Assembly (NCBI GenBank): GCA_026686845.1 | Contig: JAIVEN010000021.1 | Location: forward strand, 14,898,001 to 14,962,000 | Length of the DNA: 64,000 nt | Reading direction: 5' to 3' | Source: Adenanthera pavonina | Taxonomy: Eukaryota > Streptophyta > Magnoliopsida > Fabales > Fabaceae | In this document: positions 48,621 to 61,605 of the stretch, piece after piece | Layout of the letters: each line of letters opens with the position of its first letter | Numbering within the stretch: position 1 is the stretch's first letter | The notes under the pieces: model-generated | What the model was told of the DNA's origin: nothing | What the model saw: only the letters and a program-made list of their open reading frames with translations | Databases searched by the model: none | Position numbers and translations under genes: made by a program

Positions 48621-51617
48621 ATGCACAAGAAATGCCGTGAGGATGTTGAATGTACTAACTTGCTCCCTCAAAGTTTCAACATTGATAGGATTTTGTCGTG
48701 TAAAACTTGTCAGTGGTTTTTTCTCAAACTCCAAGATTCCGCGCAAAACTGTTCGAAAAAGTGCTTCGGTTGTGATCAATGCCTTGGAATAGACAGAGTA
48801 TGTTGTGAAGAGACCAAATGAAGTCAATTGCTCCCCCAAGGAGGCCAATTCCATGGGATACGATGGGTCACACTTTTCAGAACATTTTCAGAATCTTTGT
48901 GCTTCTACCCTGAACTAGCTTGATTGGAGTTCGAATGGGTTCAGTTCATTTGAATGCACAAGAAATGCCGTGAGGATGTTGAATGTACTAACTTGCTCCC
49001 TCAAAGTTTCAACATTGATAGGATTTTGTCGTGTAAAACTTGTCAGTGGTTTTTTCTCAAACTCCAAGGTTCCGCCCAAAACTGTCCGAAAAAGTGCTTT
49101 GGTTGTGATCAATGCCTTGGAATAGACAGAGTATGTTGTGAAGAGACCAAATGAAGTCAATTGCTCCCCCAAGGAGGCCAATTCCATGGGATACGATGGT
49201 TCACACTTTTGAGAACATTTTCAGAATCTTTGTGCTTCTACCCTGAACTAGCTTGATTGGAGTTCGAATGGGTTCAGTTCATTTGAATGCACAAGAAATG
49301 CCGTGAGGATGTTGAATGTACTAACTTGCTCCCTCAAAGTTTCAACATTGATAGGATTTTGTCGTGTAAAACTTGTCAGTGGTTTTTTCTCAAACTCCAA
49401 GATTCCGCGCAAAACTGTTCGAAAAAGTGCTTCGGTTGTGATCAATGCCTTGGAATAGACAGAGTATGTTGTGAAGAGACCAAATGAAGTCAATTGCTCC
49501 CCCAAGGAGGCCAATTCCATGGGATATGATGGTTCACACTTTTCAGAACTTTTTCAGAATCTTTGTGCTTCTACCCTGAACTAGCTTGATTAGAGTTCGA
49601 ATGGGTTCAGTTCATTTGAATGCACAAGAAATGCCGTGAGGATGTTGAATGTACTAACTTGCTCCCTCAAAGTTTCAACATTGATAGGATTTTGTCGTGT
49701 AAAACTTGTCAGTGGTTTTTTCTCAAACTCCAAGGTTCCGCCCAAAACTGTCCGAAAAAGTGCTTTGGTTGTGATCAATGCCTTGGAATAGACAGAGTAT
49801 GTTGTGAAGAGACCAAATGAAGTCAATTGCTCCCCCAAGGAGGCCAATTCCATGGGATATGATGGTTCACACTTTTCAGAACTTTTTCAGAATCTTTGTG
49901 CTTCTACCCTGAACTAGCTTGATTAGAGTTCGAATGGGTTCAGTTCATTTGAATGCACAAGAAATGCCGTGAGGATGTTGAATGTACTAACTTGCTCCCT
50001 CAAAGTTTCAACATTGATAGGATTTTGTCGTGTAAAACTTGTCAGTGGTTTTTTCTCAAACTCCAAGATTCCGCGCAAAACTGTTCGAAAAAGTGCTTCG
50101 GTTGTGATCAATGCCTTGGAATAGACAGAGTATGTTGTGAAGAGACCAAATGAAGTCAATTGCTCCCCCAAGGAGGCCAATTCCATGGGATATGATGGTT
50201 CACACTTTTCAGAACTTTTTCAGAATCTTTGTGCTTCTACCCTGAACTAGCTTGATTAGAGTTCGAATGGGTTCAGTTCATTTGAATGCACAAGAAATTC
50301 CGTGAGGATGTTGAATGTACTAACTTGCTCCCTCAAAGTTTCAACATTGATAGGATTTTGTCGTGTAAAACTTGTCAGTGGTTTTTTCTCAAACTCCAAG
50401 ATTCCGCACAAAACTGTTCGAAAAAGTGCTTCGGTTGTGATCAATGCCTTGGAATAGACAGAGTATGTTGTGAAGAGACCAAATGAAGTCAATTGCTCCC
50501 CCAAGGAGGCCAATTCCATGGGATATGATGGTTCACACTTTTCAGAACTTTTTCAGAATCTTTGTGCTTCTACCCTGAACTAGCTTGATTAGAGTTTGAA
50601 TGGGTTCAGTTCATTTGAATGCACAAGAAATGCCGTGAGGATGTTGAATGTACTAACTTGCTCCCTCAAAGTTTCAACATTGATAGGATTTTGTCATGTA
50701 AAACTTGTCAGTGGTTTTTTCTCAAACTCCAAGGTTCCGCCCAAAACTGTCCGAAAAAGTGCTTTGGTTGTGATCAATGCCTTGGAATAGACAGAGTATG
50801 TTGTGAAGAGACCAAATGAAGTCAATTGCTCCCCCAAGGAGGCCAATTCCATGGGATATGATGGTTCACACTTTTCAGAACTTTTTCAGAATCTTTGTGC
50901 TTCTACCCTGAACTAGCTTGATTAGAGTTCGAATGGGTTCAGTTCATTTGAATGCACAAGAAATGCCGTGAGGATGTTGAATGTACTAACTTGCTCCCTC
51001 AAAGTTTCAACATTGATAGGATTTTGTCGTGTAAAACTTGTCAGTGGTTTTTTCTCAAACTCCAAGGTTCGGCCCAAAACTGTCCGAAAAAGTGCTTTGG
51101 TTGTGATCAATGCCTTGGAATAGACAGAGTATGTTGAGAAGAGACCAAATGAAGTCAATTGCTCCCCCAAGGAGGCCAATTCCATGGGATATGATGGTTC
51201 ACACTTTTCAGAACTTTTTCAGAATCTTTGTGCTTCTACCCTGAACTAGCTTGATTAGAGTTCGAATGGGTTCAGTTCATTTGAATGCACAAGAAATGCC
51301 GTGAGGATGTTGAATGTACTAACTTGCTCCCTCAAAGTTTCAACATTGATAGGATTTTGTCGTGTAAAACTTGTCAGTGGTTTTTTCTCAAACTCCAAGG
51401 TTCGGCCCAAAACTGTCCGAAAAAGTGCTTTGGTTGTGATCAATGCCTTGGAATAGACAGAGTATGTTGTGAAGAGACCAAATGAAGTCAATTGCTCCCC
51501 CAAGGAGGCCAATTCCATGGGATATGATGGTTCACACTTTTCAGAACTTTTTCAGAATCTTTGTGCTTCTACCCTGAACTAGCTTGATTAGAGTTCGAAT
51601 GGGTTCAGTTCATTTGA
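48621..51617. repeat. Nine class S monomers with partial D/G alternation
   Basis: Monomers 48621, 49287 and 49953 are D type, and 48954 and 49620 are G type, which gives a 666-bp alternation. After this 50286 is D and 50619, 50952 and 51285 are G. Most flanks carry TTGATTAGAG. The pair 50952 and 51285 share GGTTCGGCCC. 50286 has AGAAATTCCG, 50619 has GTCATGTAAAA, and 50952 has TGTTGAGAAG. Confidence 0.85.
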
Positions 51618-54600
51618 ATGCACAAGAAATGCCGTGAGGATGTTGAATGTACTAACTTGCTGCCCCAAAGAGGCAAAATTGATAGGATTTTGTCGTGTAA
51701 AACTTGTCAGTGGTTTTTTCTCAAACTCCAAGGTTCCGCCCAAAACTGTCCGAAAAAGTGCTTTGGTTGTGATCAATGCCTTGGAATAGACAGAGTATGT
51801 TGTGAAGAGACCAAATGAAGTCAATTGCTCCCCTAAGGAGGCCAATTCCATGGGATATGATGGTTCACACTTTTCAGAACTTTTTCAGAATCTTTGTGCT
51901 TCTACCCTGAACTAGCTTGATTAGAGTTCGAATGGGTTCAGTTCATTTGAATGCACAAGAAATGCCGTGAGGATGTTGAATGTACTAACTTGCTCCCTCA
52001 AAGTTCCAACATTGATAGGATTTTGTCGTGTAAAACTTGTCAGTGGTTTTTTCTCAAACTCCAAGATTCCGCGCAAAACTGTTCGAAAAAGTGCTTCGGT
52101 TGTGATCAATGCCTTGGAATAGACAGAGTATGTTGTGAAGAGACCAAATGAAGTCAATTGCTCCCCCAAGGAGGCCAATTCCATGGGATATGACGGTTCA
52201 CACTTTTCAGAACTTTTTCAGAATCTTTGTGCTTCTACCCTGAACTAGCTTGATTAGAGTTCGAATGGGTTCAGTTCATTTGAATGCACAAGAAATGCCG
52301 TGAGGATGTTGAATGTACTAACTTGCTCCCTCAAAGTTTCAACATTGATAGGATTTTGTCGTGTAAAACTTGTCAGTGGTTTTTTCTCAAACTCCAAGGT
52401 TCGGCCCAAAACTGTCCGAAAAAGTGCTTTGGTTGTGATCAATGCCTTGGAATAGACAGAGTATGTTGTGAAGAGACCAAATGAAGTCAATTGCTCCCCC
52501 AAGGAGGCCAATTCCATGGGATATGGTGGTTCACACTTTTCAGAACTTTTTCAGAATCTTTGTGCTTCTACCCTGAACTAGCTTGATTAGAGTTCGAATG
52601 GGTTCAGTTCATTTGAATGCACAAGAAATGCCGTGAGGATGTTGAATGTACTAACTTGCTCCCTCAAAGTTTCAACATTGATAGGATTTTGTTGTGTAAA
52701 ACTTGTCAGTGGTTTTTTCTCAAACTCCAAGATTCCGCGCAAAACTGTTCGAAAAAGTGCTTCGGTTGTGATCAATGCCTTGGAATAGACAGAGTATGTT
52801 GTGAAGAGACTAAAGGAAGTCAATTGCTCCCCCAAGGAGGCCAATTCCATGGGATATGATGGTTCACACTTTTCAGAACTTTTTCAGAATCTTTGTGCTT
52901 CTACCCTGAACTAGCTTGATTAGAGTTCGAATGGGTTCAGTTCATTTGAATGCGCAAGAAATGCCGTGAGGATGTTGAATGTACTAACTTGCTCCCTCAA
53001 AGTTTCAACATTGATAGGATTTTGTCGTGTAAAACTTGTCAGAGGTTTTTTCTCAAACTCCAAGGTTCCGCCCAAAACTGTCCGAAAAAGTGCTTCGGTT
53101 GTGATCAATGCTTTGGAATAGACAGAATATGTTGTGAAGAGACCAAATGAAGTCAATTGCTCCCCCAAGGAGGCCAATTCCATGGGATATGATGGCTCAC
53201 ACTTTTCAGAACTTTTTCAGAATCTTCGTGCTTCTACCCTGAACTAGCTTGATTGGAGTTCGAATGGGTTCAGTTCATTTGAATGAACAAGAAATGCCGT
53301 GAGGATGTTGAATGTACTAACTTGCTGCCCCAAAGAGGCAAAATTGATAGGATTTTTCGTGTAAAACTTGTCAGTGGTTTTTTCTCAAACTCCAAGGTTC
53401 CGCCCAAAACTGTCCGAAAAAGTGCTTTGGTTGTGATCAATGCCTTGGAATAGACAGAGTATGTTGTGAAGAGACCAAATGAAGTCAATTGCTCCCCCAA
53501 GGAGGCCAATTCCATGGGATACGATGGTTCACACTTTTCAGAACCTTTTCAGAATCTTCGTGCTTCTACCCTGAACTAGCTTGATTGGAGTTCGAATGGG
53601 TTCAGTTCATTTGAATGCACAAGAAATGCCGTGTGGATGCTGGAGGTACTAACGTGCTGCCCAAAAGAGGCAAAATTGATAGGATTTTGTCGTGTAAAAC
53701 TTGTCAGTGGTTTTTTCTCAAACTCCAAGATTCCGCGCAAAACTGTTCGAAAAAGTGCTTCGGTTGTGATCAATGCCTTGGAATAGACAGAGTATGTTGT
53801 GAAGAGACCAAATGAAGTCAATTGCTCCCCCAAGGAGGCCAATTCCATGGGATATGATGGCTCACACTTTTCAGAACTTTTTCAGAATCTTCGTGCTTCT
53901 ACCCTGAACTAGCTTGATTGGAGTTCGAATGGGTTCAGTTCATTTGAATGCACAAGAAATGCCGTGAGGATGTTGAATGTACTAACTTGCTGCCCCAAAG
54001 AGGCAAAATTGATAGGATTTTGTCGTGTAAAACTTGTCAGTGGTTTTTTCTCAAACTCCAAGGTTCCGCCCAAAACTGTCCGAAAAAGTGCTTCGGTTGT
54101 GATCAATGCCTTGGAATAGACAGAGTATGTTGTGAAGAGACCAAATGAAGTCAATTGCTCCCCCAAGGAGGCCAATTCCATGGGATATGATGGCTCACAC
54201 TTTTCAGAACCTTTTCAGAATCTTCGTGCTTCTACCCTGAACTAGCTTGATTGGAGTTCGAATGGGTTCAGTTCATTTGAATGCACAAGAAATGCCGTGT
54301 GGATGCTGGAGGTACTAACGTGCTGCCCAAAAGAGGCAAAATTGATAGGATTTTGTCGTGTAAAACTTGTCAGTGGTTTTTTCTCAAACTCCAAGGTTCC
54401 GCCCAAAACTGTCCAAAAAAGTGCTTTGGTTGTGATCAATGCCTTGGAATAGACAGAGTATGTTGTGAAGAGACCAAATGAAGTCAATTGCTCCCCCAAG
54501 GAGGCCAATTCCATGGGATACGATGGTTCACACTTTTCAGAACATTTTCAGAATCTTTGTGCTTCTACCCTGAACTAGCTTGATTGGAGTTCGAATGGGT

Positions 54601-56278
54601 TCAGTTCATTTGAATGCACAAGAAATGCCGTGAGGATGTTGAATGTACTAACTTGCTCCCTCAAAGTTTCAACATTGATAGGATTTTGTCGTGTAAAACT
54701 TGTCAGTGGTTTTTTCTCAAACTCCAAGGTTCCGCCCAAAACTGTCCGAAAAAGTGCTTCGGTTGTGATCAATGCCTTGGAATAGACAGAGTATGTTGTG
54801 AAGAGACCAAATGAAGTCAATTGCTCCCCCAAGGAGGCCAATTCCATGGGATATGATGGCTCACACTTTTCAGAACCTTTTCAGAATCTTCGTGCTTCTA
54901 CCGTGAACTAGCTTGATTGGAGTTCGAATGGGTTCAGTTCATTTGAATGCACAAGAAATGCCGTGAGGATGTTGAATGTACTAACTTGCTCCCTCAAAGT
55001 TTCAACATTGATAGGATTTTGTCGTGTAAAACTTGTCAGTGGTTTTTTCTCAAACTCCAAGGTTCCGCCCAAAACTGTCCGAAAAAGTGCTTCGGTTGTG
55101 ATCAATGCCTTGGAATAGACAGAGTATGTTGTGAAGAGACCAAATGAAGTCAATTGCTCCCCCAAGGAGGCCAATTCCATGGGATATGATGGCTCACACT
55201 TTTCAGAACCTTTTCAGAATCTTCGTGCTTCTACCGTGAACTAGCTTGATTGGAGTTCGAATGGGTTCAGTTCATTTGAATGCACAAGAAATGCCGTGTG
55301 GATGCTGGAGGTACTAACGTGCTGCCCAAAAGAGGCAAAATTGATAGGATTTTGTCGTGTAAAACTTGTCAGTGGTTTTTTCTCAAACTCCAAGGTTCCG
55401 CCCAAAACTGTCCAAAAAAGTGCTTTGGTTGTGATCAATGCCTTGGAATAGACAGAGTATGTTGTGAAGAGACCAAATGAAGTCAATTGCTCCCCCAAGG
55501 AGGCCAATTCCATGGGATACGATGGTTCACACTTTTCAGAACATTTTCAGAATCTTTGTGCTTCTACCTTGAACTAGCTTGATTGGAGTTCGAATGGGTT
55601 CAGTTCATTTGAATGCACAAGAAATGCCGTGAGGATGTTGAATGTACTAACTTGCTCCCTCAAAGTTTCAACATTGATAGGATTTTGTCGTGTAAAACTT
55701 GTCAGTGGTTTTTTCTCAAACTCCAAGGTTCCGCCCAAAACTGTCCGAAAAAGTGCTTCGGTTGTGATCAATGCCTTGGAATAGACAGAGTATGTTGTGA
55801 AGAGACCAAATGAAGTCAATTGCTCCCCCAAGGAGGCCAATTCCATGGGATATGATGGCTCACACTTTTCAGAACCTTTTCAGAATCTTCGTGCTTCTAC
55901 CGTGAACTAGCTTGATTGGAGTTCGAATGGGTTCAGTTCATTTGAATGCACAAGAAATGCCGTGTGGATGCTGGAGGTACTAACGTGCTGCCCAAAAGAG
56001 GCAAAATTGATAGGATTTTGTCGTGTAAAACTTGTCAGTGGTTTTTTCTCAAACTCCAAGGTTCCGCCCAAAATTGTCCAAAAAAGTGCTTTGGTTGTGA
56101 TCAATGCCTTGGAATAGACAGAGTATGTTGTGAAGAGACCAAATGAAGTCAATTGCTCCCCCAAGGAGGCCAATTCCATGGGATATGATGGTTCACACTT
56201 TTCAGAACTTTTTCAGAATCTTTGTGCTTCTACCCTGAACTAGCTTGATTAGAGTTCGAATGGGTTCAGTTCATTTGA
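51618..56278. repeat. 14-monomer higher-order repeat, copy 1 (4661 bp)
   Basis: Fourteen monomers start at 51618, 51951, 52284, 52617, 52950, 53283, 53615, 53948, 54281, 54614, 54947, 55280, 55613 and 55946. Rare markers recur 4661 bp later: GAGACTAAAGG near 52806, ATGCGCAAG at 52950, CAGAGGTTTT near 53040, ATGAACAAG at 53283, and a one-base deletion giving GGATTTTTCGTG near 53350, which makes that monomer 332 bp. From 53615 on, V/P hybrids alternate irregularly with S and P monomers. Homology to copy 2 begins a little before 51618, within the preceding monomer. Confidence 0.93.
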
Positions 56279-59200
56279 ATGCACAAGAAATGCCGTGAGG
56301 ATGTTGAATGTACTAACTTGCTGCCCCAAAGAGGCAAAATTGATAGGATTTTGTCGTGTAAAACTTGTCAGTGGTTTTTTCTCAAACTCCAAGGTTCTGC
56401 CCAAAACTGTCCGAAAAAGTGCTTTGGTTGTGATCAATGCCTTGGAATAGACAGAGTATGTTGTGAAGAGACCAAATGAAGTCAATTGCTCCCCTAAGGA
56501 GGCCAATTCCATGGGATATGATGGTTCACACTTTTCAGAACTTTTTCAGAATCTTTGTGCTTCTACCCTGAACTAGCTTGATTAGAGTTCGAATGGGTTC
56601 AGTTCATTTGAATGCACAAGAAATGCCGTGAGGATGTTGAATGTACTAACTTGCTCCCTCAAAGTTTCAACATTGATAGGATTTTGTCGTGTAAAACTTG
56701 TCAGTGGTTTTTTCTCAAACTCCAAGATTCCGCGCAAAACTGTTCGAAAAAGTGCTTCGGTTGTGATCAATGCCTTGGAATAGACAGAGTATGTTGTGAA
56801 GAGACCAAATGAAGTCAATTGCTCCCCCAAGGAGGCCAATTCCATGGGATATGACGGTTCACACTTTTCAGAACTTTTTCAGAATCTTTGTGCTTCTACC
56901 CTGAACTAGCTTGATTAGAGTTCGAATGGGTTCAGTTCATTTGAATGCACAAGAAATGCCGTGAGGATGTTGAATGTACTAACTTGCTCCCTCAAAGTTT
57001 CAACATTGATAGGATTTTGTCGTGTAAAACTTGTCAGTGGTTTTTTCTCAAACTCCAAGGTTCGGCCCAAAACTGTCCGAAAAAGTGCTTTGGTTGTGAT
57101 CAATGCCTTGGAATAGACAGAGTATGTTGTGAAGAGACCAAATGAAGTCAATTGCTCCCCCAAGGAGGCCAATTCCATGGGATATGATGGTTCACACTTT
57201 TCAGAACTTTTTCAGAATCTTTGTGCTTCTACCCTGAACTAGCTTGATTAGAGTTCGAATGGGTTCAGTTCATTTGAATGCACAAGAAATGCCGTGAGGA
57301 TGTTGAATGTACTAACTTGCTCCCTCAAAGTTTCAACATTGATAGGATTTTGTTGTGTAAAACTTGTCAGTGGTTTTTTCTCAAACTCCAAGATTCCGCG
57401 CAAAACTGTTCGAAAAAGTGCTTCGGTTGTGATCAATGCCTTGGAATAGACAGAGTATGTTGTGAAGAGACTAAAGGAAGTCAATTGCTCCCCCAAGGAG
57501 GCCAATTCCATGGGATATGATGGTTCACACTTTTCAGAACTTTTTCAGAATCTTTGTGCTTCTACCCTGAACTAGCTTGATTAGAGTTCGAATGGGTTCA
57601 GTTCATTTGAATGCGCAAGAAATGCCGTGAGGATGTTGAATGTACTAACTTGCTCCCTCAAAGTTTCAACATTGATAGGATTTTGTCGTGTAAAACTTGT
57701 CAGAGGTTTTTTCTCAAACTCCAAGGTTCCGCCCAAAACTGTCCGAAAAAGTGCTTCGGTTGTGATCAATGCTTTGGAATAGACAGAATATGTTGTGAAG
57801 AGACCAAATGAAGTCAATTGCTCCCCCAAGGAGGCCAATTCCATGGGATATGGTGGCTCACACTTTTCAGAACTTTTTCAGAATCTTCGTGCTTCTACCC
57901 TGAACTAGCTTGATTGGAGTTCGAATGGGTTCAGTTCATTTGAATGAACAAGAAATGCCGTGAGGATGTTGAATGTACTAACTTGCTGCCCCAAAGAGGC
58001 AAAATTGATAGGATTTTTCGTGTAAAACTTGTCAGTGGTTTTTTCTCAAACTCCAAGGTTCCGCCCAAAACTGTCCGAAAAAGTGCTTTGGTTGTGATCA
58101 ATGCCTTGGAATAGACAGAGTATGTTGTGAAGAGACCAAATGAAGTCAATTGCTCCCCCAAGGAGGCCAATTCCATGGGATACGATGGTTCACACTTTTC
58201 AGAACCTTTTCAGAATCTTCGTGCTTCTACCCTGAACTAGCTTGATTGGAGTTCGAATGGGTTCAGTTCATTTGAATGCACAAGAAATGCCGTGTGGATG
58301 CTGGAGGTACTAACGTGCTGCCCAAAAGAGGCAAAATTGATAGGATTTTGTCGTGTAAAACTTGTCAGTGGTTTTTTCTCAAACTCCAAGATTCCGCGCA
58401 AAACTGTTCGAAAAAGTGCTTCGGTTGTGATCAATGCCTTGGAATAGACAGAGTATGTTGTGAAGAGACCAAATGAAGTCAATTGCTCCCCCAAGGAGGC
58501 CAATTCCATGGGATATGATGGCTCACACTTTTCAGAACTTTTTCAGAATCTTCGTGCTTCTACCCTGAACTAGCTTGATTGGAGTTCGAATGGGTTCAGT
58601 TCATTTGAATGCACAAGAAATGCCGTGAGGATGTTGAATGTACTAACTTGCTGCCCCAAAGAGGCAAAATTGATAGGATTTTGTCGTGTAAAACTTGTCA
58701 GTGGTTTTTTCTCAAACTCCAAGGTTCCGCCCAAAACTGTCCGAAAAAGTGCTTCGGTTGTGATCAATGCCTTGGAATAGACAGAGTATGTTGTGAAGAG
58801 ACCAAATGAAGTCAATTGCTCCCCCAAGGAGGCCAATTCCATGGGATATGAGGGCTCACACTTTTCAGAACCTTTTCAGAATCTTCGTGCTTCTACCGTG
58901 AACTAGCTTGATTGGAGTTCGAATGGGTTCAGTTCATTTGAATGCACAAGAAATGCCGTGTGGATGCTGGAGGTACTAACGTGCTGCCCAAAAGAGGCAA
59001 AATTGATAGGATTTTGTCGTGTAAAACTTGTCAGTGGTTTTTTCTCAAACTCCAAGATTCCGCGCAAAACTGTTCGAAAAAGTGCTTCGGTTGTGATCAA
59101 TGCCTTGGAATAGACAGAGTATGTTGTGAAGAGACCAAATGAAGTCAATTGCTCCCCCAAGGAGGCCAATTCCATGGGATATGATGGCTCACACTTTTCA

Positions 59201-61605
59201 GAACTTTTTCAGAATCTTCGTGCTTCTACCCTGAACTAGCTTGATTGGAGTTCGAATGGGTTCAGTTCATTTGAATGCACAAGAAATGCCGTGAGGATGT
59301 TGAATGTACTAACTTGCTGCCCCAAAGAGGCAAAATTGATAGGATTTTGTCGTGTAAAACTTGTCAGTGGTTTTTTCTCAAACTCCAAGGTTCCGCCCAA
59401 AACTGTCCGAAAAAGTGCTTCGGTTGTGATCAATGCCTTGGAATAGACAGAGTATGTTGTGAAGAGACCAAATGAAGTCAATTGCTCCCCCAAGGAGGCC
59501 AATTCCATGGGATATGATGGCTCACACTTTTCAGAACCTTTTCAGAATCTTCGTGCTTCTACCGTGAACTAGCTTGATTGGAGTTCGAATGGGTTCAGTT
59601 CATTTGAATGCACAAGAAATGCCGTGTGGATGCTGGAGGTACTAACGTGCTGCCCAAAAGAGGCAAAATTGATAGGATTTTGTCGTGTAAAACTTGTCAG
59701 TGGTTTTTTCTCAAACTCCAAGGTTCCGCCCAAAACTGTCCAAAAAAGTGCTTTGGTTGTGATCAATGCCTTGGAATAGACAGAGTATGTTGTGAAGAGA
59801 CCAAATGAAGTCAATTGCTCCCCCAAGGAGGCCAATTCCATGGGATACGATGGTTCACACTTTTCAGAACATTTTCAGAATCTTTGTGCTTCTACCCTGA
59901 ACTAGCTTGATTGGAGTTCGAATGGGTTCAGTTCATTTGAATGCACAAGAAATGCCGTGAGGATGTTGAATGTACTAACTTGCTCCCTCAAAGTTTCAAC
60001 ATTGATAGGATTTTGTCGTGTAAAACTTGTCAGTGGTTTTTTCTCAAACTCCAAGGTTCCGCCCAAAACTGTCCGAAAAAGTGCTTCGGTTGTGATCAAT
60101 GCCTTGGAATAGACAGAGTATGTTGTGAAGAGACCAAATGAAGTCAATTGCTCCCCCAAGGAGGCCAATTCCATGGGATATGATGGCTCACACTTTTCAG
60201 AACCTTTTCAGAATCTTCGTGCTTCTACCGTGAACTAGCTTGATTGGAGTTCGAATGGGTTCAGTTCATTTGAATGCACAAGAAATGCCGTGAGGATGTT
60301 GAATGTACTAACTTGCTCCCTCAAAGTTTCAACATTGATAGGATTTTGTCGTGTAAAACTTGTCAGTGGTTTTTTCTCAAACTCCAAGGTTCCGCCCAAA
60401 ACTGTCCGAAAAAGTGCTTCGGTTGTGATCAATGCCTTGGAATAGACAGAGTATGTTGTGAAGAGACCAAATGAAGTCAATTGCTCCCCCAAGGAGGCCA
60501 ATTCCATGGGATATGATGGCTCACACTTTTCAGAACCTTTTCAGAATCTTCGTGCTTCTACCGTGAACTAGCTTGATTGGAGTTCGAATGGGTTCAGTTC
60601 ATTTGAATGCACAAGAAATGCCGTGTGGATGCTGGAGGTACTAACGTGCTGCCCAAAAGAGGCAAAATTGATAGGATTTTGTCGTGTAAAACTTGTCAGT
60701 GGTTTTTTCTCAAACTCCAAGGTTCCGCCCAAAACTGTCCAAAAAAGTGCTTTGGTTGTGATCAATGCCTTGGAATAGACAGAGTATGTTGTGAAGAGAC
60801 CAAATGAAGTCAATTGCTCCCCCAAGGAGGCCAATTCCATGGGATACGATGGTTCACACTTTTCAGAACATTTTCAGAATCTTTGTGCTTCTACCTTGAA
60901 CTAGCTTGATTGGAGTTCGAATGGGTTCAGTTCATTTGAATGCACAAGAAATGCCGTGAGGATGTTGAATGTACTAACTTGCTCCCTCAAAGTTTCAACA
61001 TTGATAGGATTTTGTCGTGTAAAACTTGTCAGTGGTTTTTTCTCAAACTCCAAGTTTCCGCCCAAAACTGTCCGAAAAAGTGCTTCGGTTGTGATCAATG
61101 CCTTGGAATAGACAGAGTATGTTGTGAAGAGACCAAATGAAGTCAATTGCTCCCCCAAGGAGGCCAATTCCATGGGATATGATGGCTCACACTTTTCAGA
61201 ACCTTTTCAGAATCTTCGTGCTTCTACCGTGAACTAGCTTGATTGGAGTTCGAATGGGTTCAGTTCATTTGAATGCACAAGAAATGCCGTGTGGATGCTG
61301 GAGGTACTAACGTGCTGCCCAAAAGAGGCAAAATTGATAGGATTTTGTCGTGTAAAACTTGTCAGTGGTTTTTTCTCAAACTCCAAGGTTCCGCCCAAAA
61401 TTGTCCAAAAAAGTGCTTTGGTTGTGATCAATGCCTTGGAATAGACAGAGTATGTTGTGAAGAGACCAAATGAAGTCAATTGCTCCCCCAAGGAGGCCAA
61501 TTCCATGGGATACGATGGTTCACACTTTTCAGAACATTTTCAGAATCTTTGTGCTTCTACCCTGAACTAGCTTGATTGGAGTTCGAATGGGTTCAGTTCA
61601 TTTGA
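56279..61605. repeat. 16-monomer derivative of the 14-mer, copy 2 (5327 bp)
   Basis: It repeats the 14-mer with the same rare markers: GAGACTAAAGG near 57467, ATGCGCAAG at 57611, CAGAGGTTTT near 57701, ATGAACAAG at 57944, and the one-base deletion near 58011. It contains one extra pair of monomers (58942-59607). After the pair, 59608, 59941, 60274, 60607, 60940 and 61273 match 54281 to 55946. Differences seen include GGTTCTGCCC at 56394, GATATGGTGG near 57847 and CAAGTTTCCG in 60940. Confidence 0.92.
58942..59607. repeat. Extra dimer inside the 16-mer
   Basis: Monomers 58942 (V/P hybrid, D type) and 59275 (class P, G type) repeat 58276 and 58609, and have no counterpart in the 14-mer at 51618-56278. 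The sequence before 58942 has a private GATATGAGGGCTC and the CTACCGTGAAC form that elsewhere precedes several other monomers of this unit. This is consistent with unequal exchange between out-of-register hybrids. Confidence 0.9.
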
